Below, piece after piece: positions 45,558-58,655 of a stretch of DNA of 64,000 bases (the first letter of the stretch is position 1; each line of letters begins with the position of its first letter). Origin of the DNA: Omphiscola glabra (lineage: Eukaryota > Mollusca > Gastropoda > Lymnaeidae); NCBI GenBank assembly GCA_964017045.1, contig OZ024799.1, forward strand, positions 33,402,736-33,466,735, given 5' to 3'. The notes under the pieces are model-generated. The model searched no databases and was not told where the DNA came from. It worked only from the letters and a program-made list of their open reading frames with translations. Both the position numbers and the translations under genes were made by a program.

Positions 45558-46611
45558 CATGAAGGGATACAAAAAATGCAGGGGACATTTAAACAAAAAT
45601 GTAATTCCTCCCACCTGTATTTTTAAGTGATAATTGAAATTATGACATACCGCTTTTTGTTCTAAAAGGAACTATTCATTGACTGAGCTAAATATGACAT
45701 ATTACACAATGTTTTCCCCCATATCTCATTAGCGTTCTACGTGAATCACGTGATTAATCTTTTATTTTTGTATAAAGGCTTCGGTTGAGTCTAAGTCATG
45801 TTGTCTTAGAGAATGTCAAATGGTGCTTTTAAATTCATTAGCTTTCTAAACAAGGGGAAAGAACCCATTGCAAAACAGGGTTATCGATTGTGTGGAAAGA
45901 ACTCGTGTCACGTTAATTAATGATGACAAAAAAAACGTGTCGTAGGATATCGGAGAAAGTTTTATTAATGTGTCAAAATTAAAATCAAATTTAAAAGAAC
46001 TTGATAAAAAAAGAAATGACAATATTATTGGTGGGGCAGGGTATGGGTAGGTTGGAAGGATTGATGATATTTCTTCACGTTTCTACAACTACAGGTTTTT
46101 ATAAAGATGAAAAAAAATCAATGGCTCCCCGATTGGGGTGTATCCGGTGTGGTTTAAAGACCCCTGGCCTCTTTTTCAAGCGAGGATAAATGAAAGACAC
46201 AAACGTTGTCACATAACAGCAGGATTATTTGCAAATGTTTCTCTATCCCACCCCCTCCACATGTAAAGCCCAACAAAAAAAAAAAACAGACAACAAACAA
46301 CTCTTAATATGTATTAATGTCTTAATATGTCTAAATATGTCTTGATATGTCTTTTATTTTTGTGTTCCACCTCTGGTTGGCTGAGCAGTCCGTAGACACC
46401 TTCACTGGGGTTTCAACAAACCCTTAAATTGTTTTAAGGGGTTCACGCTTTCTGGACATGCGCAGTGCTGCTTTTCGTCCATTCTTTGTTGTTCAGAACA
46501 GAACATATTTTGGGAAGGGTAGGTTCCATTTATGGTGAGCTAGCTGCAATGGTGGGGGGGAGGGGGCCATTATTTCTCTATTCTTGGGGAGTTTGACTGT
46601 TCTGTCAAGTT
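45558..46611. other. Unique sequence
   Basis: A short ATATGTCT-type repeat is at 46308-46356. No gene found. Confidence 0.4.
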
Positions 46612-48440
<1,829 letters not shown>

Positions 48441-48965
48441 GCGTATGAGTGAGACTTTATTATCTTCCTTGTGAGTTCAGATGCACGAGTGAATAATCTA
48501 CCATCTGCCGTGTAGGGGCAAGGGTCTTTTGTAGCTAGGCGGACCGTTAGCACTTAAAAGAAGCTTCTGTCTTTTTCACAGACTGTGATTCCGCTGACCG
48601 CATGATAGAATTTAGCTTATTTAATCGTGAGATGCATGTGTCGCACACAAGCGAATGCGTGTGTCACATAAACACAATCATTTACTTCAGTAAGGTGATG
48701 AAAAATGGGGCATAATGAGACCTAGGCCTCAGGATCCAAATTTTACAAACGCAAGCGTTTCCTTAAATGCTATTATTTATGAAGAACATATGTGCATCAA
48801 TAAAAAAAATTTAGGGGAAAATGTCGCTGAAATTCGCACTTTATTTCGTGCACAGCTTTTGGCTTCAAAGTCCCTGCACTTTTGTCAGACACAGATGGTA
48901 TACGAGGCTAACATCGTCATGCAGTATTGTAGTGGTTCATTTACTTGATAAAGAAAGGAGCAAAT
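48441..48965. other. Sequence 5' of the LINE remnant
   Basis: May include more of the endonuclease region, but no motif is recognisable. The frame 48715-48948 (+) is unrecognised. Confidence 0.35.
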
Positions 48966-49100
48966 AGGAAATGGGCAGTGAGGAAACTGGCAGTAAGGAA
49001 TTGGGCAGTGTGGAAAGGGGCAGCGAGGAAATGGGCAGTGTGGAGACGGGCAGCGAGAAAATGTGCAGTGAAGAAATGGGCAGTAAGTAAATGGGCAGTG
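48966..49100. repeat. Minisatellite, 15-bp unit, 9 copies
   Basis: Unit AGGAAATGGGCAGTG, exactly nine units. The plus frame 48945-49253 gives a five-residue cycle (RKWAV), and minus frames 48885-49157 and 48941-49378 are similarly open. Confidence 0.95.
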
Positions 49101-49314
49101 ATATTGTCGACTGCGATAAAAATTGTAGATCCCTGTAAACAAAAATGTATAGTACAAGACTCGGGAGTCATCCTAGAAATCCACATCCATTTGACTCCCA
49201 CATTTAGGAGAAAAACTACAACTCCTGGCAGTCCAGATTTTGGTGGAACATGAATATTAGCTTTCAAAGAGGTACCTGGTCTTTGGACGCGTAGCCGTCG
49301 TACACAGATGTAGC

Positions 49315-49479
49315 CAGAGGCGTAACAACGGCTTGGCATTGGGGCAGTTGCCAAGGGCGCCTGCCTGCGCCAGTTCAAAAGGGCGCCGCTAAATCTCTAA
49401 TTTTTTAAATTTTTATTTGAATATCAAGGGTGACAAAAATAAATTAGCCAAGGGCGTCAAAGACCCAGTTACGCCTCTG
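49315..49479. mobile_element. Non-autonomous hAT element, CAGAGGCGTAAC-type
   Basis: 165 bp. Left end CAGAGGCGTAAC and right end GTTACGCCTCTG are perfect 12-bp inverted repeats. An exact 8-bp duplication, GATGTAGC, is at 49307-49314 and 49480-49487. CCAAGGGCG blocks occur near both ends around an AT-rich middle. No coding capacity. Confidence 0.97.
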
Positions 49480-49487
49480 GATGTAGC

Positions 49488-50004
49488 CATGCAGTTCTTA
49501 TCTGGGTTATGAGGTCACCGAACGCGCCGATACCTATTTCCATAACAACAATACCAGGTCGGACCTGTCTTTCCTCAACGGTATGAAAGCGTTGTGTTTA
49601 AAACACAACACATGAGTTATTGTTTTTTCTTTTCCTTTCTCACCGTTCATTTCCGCGCTCAATCTCGTCTGCTGTTAGTACATTCAGTGAAGGCGCGGGC
49701 AATTATTGTAATTGATCAGCTGTGCTAATAAGGTGACAACAGTAAGCCAAAGTGACAGGGTGACAAGGCGAATCCATCTTCTCTATGTGAGTCAGTTGTT
49801 GTTTTAGTTTTAAATATGTGGAGATTCTGGACGAATGAAATCTCAATGTAAAAAGCAATACCAAAATAGAAGATTATTATCACAACACAACAAATCAGAC
49901 AAAATGATTTAGAAAAATTAAAAAAAAAAAAAAATTTGAAATTAAGAGTTTCGTAATTAGATTTTTTTAAATATCTGATAATCTCTTAAGGGTAAATATT
50001 TGTT
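49488..50004. other. Unique sequence
   Basis: AT-rich with an A run at about 49920-49934. Nothing recognised. Confidence 0.4.
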
Positions 50005-50388
50005 AGATTCCTTGACTAGATTACTTGACTAGATTCATTGACTAAATTCCTTGAGGAGATTGCTTGACTAGATTCCTTGACTAGATTCCTTGACTAGATT
50101 CCTTGACTAGATTCCTTGACTAGATTCCTTGACTAGATTCCTTGACTAGATTCCTTGACTAGATTCCTTGATTGGATTCCTTGATTAAATTCCTTGACTA
50201 GATTTCTTGACTATATTCCTTGACTAGATTCCTTGTCTAGATTCCTTGACTAGATTCCTTGAATAGATTCCTTGACTAGATTCCTTGACTAGATTCCTTG
50301 TCTAGATTCCTTGACTAGATTCCTTGACTAGATTTCTTGACTAGATTGCTTGACTAGATTCTTAGACTAGATTCCTTGACTAGATTCC
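50005..50388. repeat. Minisatellite, 13-bp unit, about 29 copies
   Basis: Unit GATTCCTTGACTA with single-base variants (GTCTA, GAATA, GATTG). The register is kept throughout. Confidence 0.97.
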
Positions 50389-50423
50389 CGCACGGTCAAA
50401 CCACACGGTGAAATATCCTATAT

Positions 50424-50620
50424 TAGCGGTTTTCAACCTGTGGGTCGCGACACCTTTGGGGATCGAACGACCTGTTTCCAGAGGTCGCCTAAGACCATCG
50501 GGAAGCACATATACTCTACAGTTATGAAGTAGCAACGAAAATAATTTTGTGGCTGGGGGTCGCCACAACACGAGGAACTGTATCAAAGGGTCGCGGCGTT
50601 AGGAAGGTTGAGAACCACTA
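50424..50620. mobile_element. SPIN-like non-autonomous hAT element, copy 2
   Basis: 197 bp, reverse orientation to 13877-14064. Ends TAGCGGTTTTCAACC and GGTTGAGAACCACTA (13 of 15 pair). An exact 8-bp duplication, TCCTATAT, is at 50416-50423 and 50621-50628. Internal CTGTGGGTCGCGA, GGTCGCCTAAGACCATCGG, CTACAGTTATGAAGTAGCAA and AGGAACTGTATCAAAGGGTC follow the SPIN order as I remember it. The same ACTGTAGAGT deletion junction as copy 1 shows that one short subfamily was mobilised. Confidence 0.93.
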
Positions 50621-50628
50621 TCCTATAT

Positions 50629-51585
50629 GATTACGAAAAAGAATAAAATAAATATAAAGGTTTCTCGGAACCCTGTATTTATTTGGCATAACTAAATTAA
50701 GATGAAAACAATCAAAACGACTTTTGCATTTAGTTGATTACATTAATAAATGACTAGTTTTGTTTTCAGAGTTTCAAAGGTGAGTGAGATCACTTCACGG
50801 GTGGCAAAAGTGGAGGACATCTTTAAATAAATGGATTTCCACCAGCCTGATTTTAGATTTTATAGTATTAAATTCTCTAGGTTTAAAGAGAGAGGTCTTC
50901 AATATGGATTTCCCCCCCCCCCCCCTTTTTCAGGTTTCTGAGGACGAAAGAGAAACATTCAACCCAATAACATAGTAATAATATGGGAGTGAAGGATGTC
51001 AGTTTGTGATATTGAACAGACCCACTTGATCACATATCATTTATCTCCTCCTCCAACCACCCCCACCCAAGCCCACCTCCCCCACCCCCATCCACCCGAA
51101 CCCCACACGCCACCACATTTGATCAAAGTAACGAAGTTGTCCATACGGGCATGTTTAGTTCGGCCAGTTCCCTCGTTCTACGCATGCGCTCCGTCATCAC
51201 GTTCAGATTGGCCGAACAAAAAAAACACCCTTACACAAAGTAATCTCGCCCTCATTCTGTTGAATTTACGACAGCGCCATGCAAAGCTACGTGACTTGGC
51301 CGGTGAAAAAACAAAGTCAGTCATGACTTGATGTAGCTACAGTCATGCCTTGGTGTAGCCACACTCATAACGTTGACTTATGGGATTTGTGCCTATTTGG
51401 TCGAATTCGAAGCTAAAACGAACTATCAAAATCTTACTGGGGGAGCCGGGGTTGGGGGGGGGGGGGAGTGTTCGTTAAAAACAAAAAGACATTAATGACG
51501 CATTGTTTGGTATGTCTCCTTCTGCTCTCCAATGGTGAGCTACGAGATCCGAAGTCAATATGCTCGACCAGACTCTGCACTACAC
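50629..51585. other. Unique sequence with homopolymers
   Basis: A C run (50911-50923), a C/A-rich tract (51045-51110) and a G run (51453-51466). Frames here follow these tracts. Confidence 0.4.
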
Positions 51586-51762
51586 GATCAATTGCAAGAT
51601 CAATTGCAAGATCAATTACAGGGTCAATTACAAGATCTATTACAAAATCAATTGCAAGATCAATTACAGGAGATGATTTACAAGAGATCAATTATAAGAT
51701 CAATTAAAATATCATTTAAAAAATCCTTTACAAGAACATTTACAAGATCATTTACAATATCA
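51586..51762. repeat. 12-bp tandem repeat, about 14 copies
   Basis: Unit GATCAATTACAA with GCAA and GG variants, degenerate to the right. The plus frame 51532-51936 translates it as a DQLQ-type four-residue repeat. Confidence 0.92.
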
Positions 51763-52000
51763 AGCAAAGATCACCAGTCTGATCTCGTATCGTTGTCGCT
51801 ATTGGCATACAAACAAATATCTCATACCACATCTTTAAAACCAGCTGCTCTCCTGATTACAAATATACAACACAGGCAAGTGAAAGAAAAAGCAAAGATT
51901 GATTTGTATACAAATCAATCCATTTGCATCGATTAATCCCTTACTTGGGTTATCGACATCGTGATTAACGATAATTGTAAATTGTAAATTAACTTTAAAA

Positions 52001-52211
52001 CAGGGGCTCTTTAAGCATTTTAGGCCATGTACCCCTTTGCCAGTCGATATAAGAGCAACGGACCGCTTGCAAGTTGGACGATTTTAAGGAATATACTGTA
52101 AAATAAAATGGCAAATGAAATGGAGCTCAATAACTCTTTTTACTTTTCATAGACAACCCCCCCCCCCCCGACTCCCCAGGGGGGTCGTGAACAACAAGTT
52201 TAGAATTATTG
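52001..52211. mobile_element. Degraded hAT-like element
   Basis: 211 bp. The left end CAGGGGCTCTTTAAGC with GTACCCCTTTG and the right end AGTTTAGAATTATTG fit a common animal hAT end (CAG, then TTCTNAAACTT), though they pair poorly now. Flanking octamers CTTTAAAA and CATTAAAA match 7 of 8. A C run and CCAGGGGGGTCGTGAACAAC lie near the right end. Confidence 0.6.
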
Positions 52212-52429
52212 CATTAAAAAAGACATTATCTAATTTTCTGATACTTGCTGAGTAGGATCTTTTCCTAATGTGTGTGAAGTTTTAGCTGTCATAATTGTAT
52301 CCTACACTTGACAATGAAAGAAGTGTCTTGAATTGCCTCAGCTGATTGCGTCATACTTCAATTTGTCTCGATCCGAATAAATAACGGATAGAAAACATTT
52401 CTCAAACGACAAACAGGTCAGATTGTACC
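52212..52429. other. Unique sequence
   Basis: Nothing recognised. Confidence 0.4.
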
Positions 52430-52550
52430 AGGCAATGTCAGAGACAGTCAGGCACAGTCAGGGACAGTCAGGGACAGTCAGGCACAGTCAGGGACAGTCA
52501 GGCACAGTCGGGCACTGACTGACCGTCAGTCACAATCGTGCCCAGTCAGG
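52430..52550. repeat. 10-bp tandem repeat, about 9 copies
   Basis: Unit CAGTCAGGGA / CAGTCAGGCA alternating, followed by a decayed palindromic stretch (GACTGACCGTCAGTC) at about 52515-52535. Confidence 0.93.
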
Positions 52551-53205
52551 TAAGGTGAGGTAAAGACAGGCCCAGACAGCTACACTAACAAAAACAAAAA
52601 AAAGAAGACGACATCTCTGCTTGTAATGCCTTATATTCTCCAGCCAACCAACAGAACCTACATTAAGAAATTACACTTAACCGTACTTACCCGATCAATA
52701 TTTTCTCAAAGTTGGGTAAGATGGAGTTAGCTACCGCTGTTTCTTACGGCTATTATCAAGCATGACTAACGACAATCCGAAATTGAATTTTAAATTATTA
52801 TCTTTTTCTTTTCCCTTTTTTTTTTTTTCCGAAAGCCTGAGAAATGAGATCCCATAATTGAAGTTGGAGGAGATTTTAAATTGGTCCGCGTTTCTTATAC
52901 TATTTTTTTTTTTTAGGTGGTACAAATAAATAAGTCCTTTTTATCAGGGACTCGCATAGTTGTTTCTTTAAACTGAACCAAATGAACTAACCGAACGAGA
53001 CACACAATCGGAGTAGGAGTCGTGAGCTCTGTCCGTACTAGGACCAGAAGTTGAGTCAAGTAAATAGGATTTCTTTCATTATTTATTTCTTTAAATTTAT
53101 TCGTTACTGAAAAGATTTAATAATTAGCAAAGATAAGAAATGTTCTGGTCTCCCGATACAAACAGTAAACACAAAATGGTAGATGTTTAAAACCAGCCGT
53201 CATAA
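52551..53205. other. Unique sequence
   Basis: T runs at 52818-52830 and 52903-52915. No gene found. Confidence 0.4.
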
Positions 53206-53692
53206 GTCGTAAAAGCTCACTCCTGTAATGTCGTAAAAGCTCACTCCTGTAATGTCGTAAAAGCTCACTCCTGTAATGTCGGAAAAGCTCACGCCTGTAA
53301 TGTCATAAAAGCTCACTCCTGTAATGTCGTAAAAGCTCACTCCTGTAATGTCATAAAAGCTCACTCCTGTAATGTCGCAAAAGCTCACTCCTGTAATGTC
53401 GTAAAAGCTCACTCCTGTAATGTCGTAAAAGCTCACTCCTGTAATGTCGTAAAAGCTCAGTCCTGTAATGTCGTAAAATCTCACTCCTGTAATGTCGTAA
53501 AAGCTCACTCCTGTAATGTCGCAAAAGCTCACTCCTATAATGTCGCAAAAGCTCACTCCTGTAATGTCGTAAAAGCTCACTCCTGTAATGTCGTAAAAGC
53601 TCACTCCTGTAATGTCGTAAAAGCTCACTCCTGTAATGTCGCAAAAGCTCACTCCTATAATGTCGCAAAAGCTCACTTCTCTAATGTTGTCC
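53206..53692. repeat. Minisatellite, 24-bp unit, about 20 copies
   Basis: Unit GTCGTAAAAGCTCACTCCTG plus TAAT. Variants with GTCGCAAAA and CTATAAT recur as a linked block (53521-53570 and 53641-53670), indicating a 120-bp segment duplication. The minus frame 53200-53721 encodes an eight-residue GVSFYDIT repeat; 53351-53668 is a second open minus frame. Confidence 0.97.
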
Positions 53693-54230
53693 CTAAGAGT
53701 TATTATTTGATTTAAGAACAACCGGAGATGCCACGTTTAATGTGTCATTCCTTTAAAACCATTGGTGAATAGTGTTTGTAAACTGGCAAATAAGAGGCAT
53801 TTTTCCCTTTTAGACCCTTTCAGGATAAACAGAAAAAAGCGTTGGTAGCGGGCGGACGCACAGAGATTTGGATATTATGTCTCATGTGTGGTACATTATC
53901 TTGCAATTTATTTAACTTTTGAAAGAATCCGACATGTACATGTTGAATAATTTGCCTATTAATTATTTACTTTTTAAAAATAACCACCGTACACATTATG
54001 GTTGGCTTTTAAGAACCAGAATCTAGATTAGAAAAGTACTCTTCGCCAAAACTTGCACACAATTAAAGCTCTAGTTTTGACACCAACCGTGATAAAAGTT
54101 TAAGAAATCCTCTGAGTGGGCCGAAATTGCAAACAAGGAAATGGCTTGGAGACTGGGCTGCTAAGGTCGGGCCGAAAACCGGAAATGACTTGGTGGCTGG
54201 CGGGAAGAATACTTACTGGGATAACTTTAA
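53693..54230. other. Unique sequence
   Basis: Nothing recognised. Confidence 0.4.
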
Positions 54231-54330
54231 GCTGTGTTTCCCAAAGTGAGCGGTTCCATTGTTTAAATTAATCTGTTTAAAATGCATTTCTATAACAATA
54301 TATGTAGTTACCAGAAGAAGAATCATGTCA
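54231..54330. mobile_element. Lone hAT-like left end
   Basis: GTGTTTCCCAAAGTGAGCGG at about 54234 matches the CAGTGTTTCCCAAA-type end of the complete element at 17405-17601. No right end is seen before the LINE that begins at about 54350, so the element is truncated. Confidence 0.45.
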
Positions 54331-54349
54331 TGGTTAATTAGAATATGTT

Positions 54350-55087
54350 CGATACACGGCTATCCTTCAGATCAGCTCCATCCGCCACTACCTCACAGTT
54401 AGTGCAACAAAAACCCTAGTCTATGCTCTTGTTCTCTCTCGTCTTGACTATTACAACTCTCTTCTGTCAGGTTCACCAAAACACTTCTTAGAAAAACTAC
54501 AAAAGGTTCAAAACACAGCTGCTAGGCTAGTTTTAAAAGCAAAAAAACGTGATCACTTCATTGCTCCCTATACAAGCATGGATTGACTATAAGCTCTCTG
54601 TTCTCTGCCACAACTTTTTCTCGAATTCCTGCCATTCCTATCTAACCGAACTTCTCTCTGTCTATTCACCCCTTCGACAGCTTCGCTCCTCCGCAGACGG
54701 GCATATTCTTTCTGTTCCCAAGACTCACACAAAAACATACGGTGAACGATCTTTCTCATACTGTGCCCCCAAACAATGGAATTCTCTTCCATTACACATC
54801 AGAAATATATCAACCATCACAGCCCTCAAAACTGCACTCAAAACACATCTCTTTAATCTCTACTATCCTGACTGATTCCCCCTCTAACCGTTAAACGTTG
54901 CTGCTGAGTGCCGTCCATGGCTTCACATGTAAATAGTTATGGAATGGTTGGGCGAATACACATTTGTTTTGTTTGTCTTTTAAAAAAAATTAATGTAAGT
55001 TAATTTTTAAGTTCATGATTATGTTTGTTAAATTGTATGTACAGCGTGGTGAGCCCAGCCCTAGGCTGGGGTACCACGCTAAAGAAA

Positions 55088-55118
<31 letters not shown>

Positions 55119-55126
55119 ATAATAAT
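54350..55126 (+). mobile_element. 5'-truncated LINE (CR1/L2-like), copy 2
   Basis: 54371-54562 encodes ISSIRHYLTVSATKTLVYAL and LQKVQNTAARLVLKAKKRDH, the thumb region after the catalytic core in CR1/L2-like reverse transcriptases. Near 54563-54577 about eight expected residues are missing and the frame shifts. The rest (54549-54875) continues as LPIQAWIDYKLSVLCHNFF, SPLRQLRSSADGH, GERSFSYCAPKQWNSLPLHI, then a stop, the usual C terminus. The 3' UTR carries CAGCGTGGTGAGCCCAGCCC and TAGGCTGGGGTACCACGCT, shared with 25790-25990, and ends in an ACT microsatellite tail (55088-55126). Dead element, 5' truncated like most LINE insertions. Confidence 0.9.
55088..55126. repeat. (ACT)n/(AAT)n tail of the LINE
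   Basis: About ten ACT units then AAT units; this is the 3' tail of the LINE copy rather than an independent microsatellite. Confidence 0.95.
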
Positions 55127-58100
55127 ATCATTTGTACTACGGATTCAGCAAACCAAATGATTTGAAGACCATTGTGATAGCGTCGCAGACCTATCTTTGG
55201 CATCAACTTAAGTGGCTCTCACCTTGTGCTATGTTTTGAAACTATGCATTTATGTAAGAAATGGAAACGTATATGTGTTTATTATGCGTTTATCCGTACG
55301 TGTTTAAGATTGGGAAAGATGTTTAAAATGTGTGATGGATTCGGTTGGCTTATTTTTTAAAATAACATATCTGTCTTAGAAAATCATAGTTATCAGAACA
55401 AGTAGAGACTTTCATATTCTAGTTTTAAAAAAAAAATAATACAAAAACAAGAATTAAGCCTATTATATGTGTACTCTCTTTTAACATACTTTCTTTTTAG
55501 AAAGTACATAACAACCAAGCGTATTATGCTTAAGCTTAGAATTATATTTGTTTAAATTGAGCTCTTTTATTTAGCCAATTTATTTTTTGCAATTCCTCCA
55601 CCCCCACCCCCATTTCTCAACTCAACCCTTCCGGCCAATCCATTTTTCTTGCCGTGATGCAGCCACAAAACGGATAATGGCTTTGGGTCAGAGGATTAGC
55701 CATTGCCTTTCTGTTTTGGTTTCGGACGACTGAGAACTCCCATAATATTCACTGAAATGGGATCTAGGGATGAGAGTCACAAAATACTAAATTGCACGCC
55801 ATGCTAATGGAGACAACGACTTTAGGGATGGGGAGAGGCCGCTCTGGGATAGGATATTACATGAAGCAGGATTATGGATGAGTTGGTAGTGAAAGTCAAA
55901 TATCTGTGTGTTTCTTTTTATAAAAATCACACGGCGACTGCGTCAATGGGAAGAGAATTTGGGGGGGGGGGGGAGTGGGGAGGGGGCTGCTGTTTGAGAT
56001 GACGTCATGAGACGTAACTCTTGGGTTAACTGTAAATCGCTAGTCTCAAGGGAACGAGTTCCAGCGTGAGGTTTAATAACATTACACATGGTGGAGATTT
56101 ACAAGTTAAAAGGGGGAAATATACAACTATTAACAATACATTTTAATTCAATTGGCCTATGTAGAAGATGTAGGAAAAACGGAGGGAAAAAAATGTGGTT
56201 ATTTGATACTATTGGTGCCTCAAGTTTGTTGTTTCGGACTCACTCCCTTTATTGTTGTAACTAGAGTTACATTTTTCTTAAATTACGATGGCTTGTTTTT
56301 TAATTAAATTGTTATTGGTTGATTAAATATAATTGTAAATTTTTCATTGGTTGGCTCATTTTAATATTTTTATGTGCTTCGCCATTTTAAAAATTGATTT
56401 AGCATGACGGTAGCATGGCCTTATGGTGTTTCATTCATTTTCTGGATATTGTTAATTAGTCAAGCAATCGCTAATGAAGTATCAGCTATTTTGTAAACGA
56501 CTTTGCTATAATTTTGTCTTCATTTCGGCTATCTATTATCATATACAAGGGACATATCCTCGTACCCACCCTAAATCACCACCTAAACCCTTCCAGATTA
56601 AGAGATCAATAAAGTATCATTTTCTTTCTGAAATCGCTTCTACCCAATACCTAAAGCCGATGGCTAGAAACCTACCCTCGTAGAAACATTTCGCTTCAGA
56701 AATCTACCCCTCTAGACTTGTAAACTCGGAGGAAGCCACACCCTCAACCCCCACCCCACCGCCCGCCCCCCGGTACTCGATTGATTTAAAGGATTTCCAC
56801 TAACGACCTCATCAGCATCCAATTACAAGGCCGGTCTCCATTTTGTCCCTTATTATCATGGCCGGCGAGCGAACCGGAAACAGGGGCAGAGAATTCAATC
56901 TACAGACCAATCATCTACGTCCTTTCCCTCTTTATCCTCATAATCTGGTTGCTATTGTCCTTCTATCTGAATCGTCCCCTCCCCCACCCCCTCGCCTCTG
57001 TGTTGCGGCATCCTCCAAATCTCATTTGTCCAGTTTCTTACGAGAGAGAAAACTATGCCATTCATTTGTGTTTGATATTCAATTGATCTTGCTCAAGTCA
57101 TTTCTATATCCGACGTCTCCCCCCCCCCCCTCCTCCAGTGGTCATTGTTCCCACAGACCCAGGGGCGGATATAGGACGGTCACTGAATGACCAGTACAAG
57201 CCCCAGACGAGGCTTATTTTCACCGACCCAACCGGTCAACATTGCAACTGACCGTTTGACAAAGAGAGGAATTATGAATGATGAATTGTCACCAGGGCGC
57301 CAACGATACCAACATCTGTGTACACTCTTGAATTGATTTTGAATGGCTTGTTACTCTACCTTTGCAGCATCGTTAAGAAGCGAGTCTAAGTCTAATACAA
57401 GCAGACTCGCCTGACACGACATGCTGAACAATAGAAGGCAGAAAGGAATGCTGCTCCGTCTGACAGGGAATAATGGATAAATAATTTGTTTTAAAGCGGA
57501 GGAGCTAACTGTTATAAGATTTAAAAGCAAATTAGGTCAATGTGGCGTTCCCTCTTCTCGAGGAGTAATAGCTTTAAGTACCGTAGGTTCATCGGGGCGA
57601 ATGCTCCGGCAAGTTTTAGACGGACAACCGGAATCACATGTGCGCATACGATGCATTATGCAATCGAATACAACCGAGTACGATACAAAACTAAGGAGTC
57701 AAATACAATGGTATCTGAAACAAAACTAAGGATTCGAATACAAAGCAACACGAAACAAAACAATAGAAAATAAATAATAAAAATACATAGTCAATGTGTA
57801 AATTGTTCATTGAAACATTTTGAAAGAAAGGAATGTTTAAAGGGGAAGCAATCAATATATTTCTTATTCACGCATAACTTAAGAGACAAGAGCTTTTGTT
57901 GGTAGCCGTGACGGCATCCAGGGGAGATCAGTCGTAAAAACTCCCTTATTTGTAGTTTCCCCGTTGAACTGGGCTAATGTAAAATTTATGGCGACACCAC
58001 GGAGGGCATTTGAACTTACTTAAGGCAGCTACGTCTTCGAACAGGACAAAGGAAAGTAATCTTATGCAATATCCCTGAATTTTAAAGCAAGTAGTGTAGC

Positions 58101-58159
58101 TGTCGAGAAGTTATTTGCCCTTGGCTTGAAAGAAACAACACAAGTCAGCATAACAAAAC
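55127..58159. other. Unique sequence
   Basis: No gene or complete element found. Notable: G run 55963-55976; C/A-rich 56735-56770; C run 57120-57130; at about 57171 CAGGGGCGGATATAGGAC resembles a hAT left end without partner. Frames 56843-57190 and 57540-57773 (+) are unrecognised. Confidence 0.35.
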
Positions 58160-58340
58160 CGTAAAAAATAACAATAACAATAGCAACCGCAATGGCAATA
58201 CGAATAATAATTGCAATAATCTTACCAGCAATAACAAGGCTAAAACAATAACAATATCAATAACAATATCTATATCAATAACAATGTCTATATCATGGTC
58301 AATAACAATATCAATATATATATATATATCAATAGCTTTA
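58160..58340. repeat. Diverged CAATAA/ATCAAT simple-sequence outlier of the large array
   Basis: Irregular AACAAT, AGCAAT and ATCAAT words of the same type as the 5-kb array starting at 58656, but older and separated from it by interspersed repeat R3. Confidence 0.8.
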
Positions 58341-58383
58341 CCAATAAGGCTGGAACACGTTAAACATGATTGTAAACTCATCT

Positions 58384-58640
58384 AAGAGAAGTAAACTCTG
58401 AATCCAAACCGGGAGATGGAGTCCCGTAGGCGGATGACATTGAGACAATGAAACATTCCGACAACTCCTGCGACGCCACGATGCCAAGATGTATCATCCA
58501 CATGGTGTTCCCTTGGTTTTTCCAGCGGCGTAGAGCGTGGTGATTGGCTGTTGGGAACCAGCTTATAATCCTAGAAGAATAATCCCAGGCCTTGTGGATT
58601 TCGTCCCGCGAATTCAACACCATCGTCCCATTGTGACAGG
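58384..58640 (+). repeat. Interspersed repeat family R3, copy 2
   Basis: Contains GGGAGATGGAGTCCCGTAGG and ACAACTCCTGCGACGCC in the same order as 8085-8220. Homology is clear for about 120 bp; the right part (CACATGGTGTTCCC, GTGATTGGCTGTTGGGAACC) has no counterpart at 8.2 kb and may be unique or lost there. The minus frame 58378-58662 across it is unrecognised. It lies between the diverged outlier and the main body of the ATCAAC array. Confidence 0.65.
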
Positions 58641-58655
58641 CGGATGCCAGAAATA

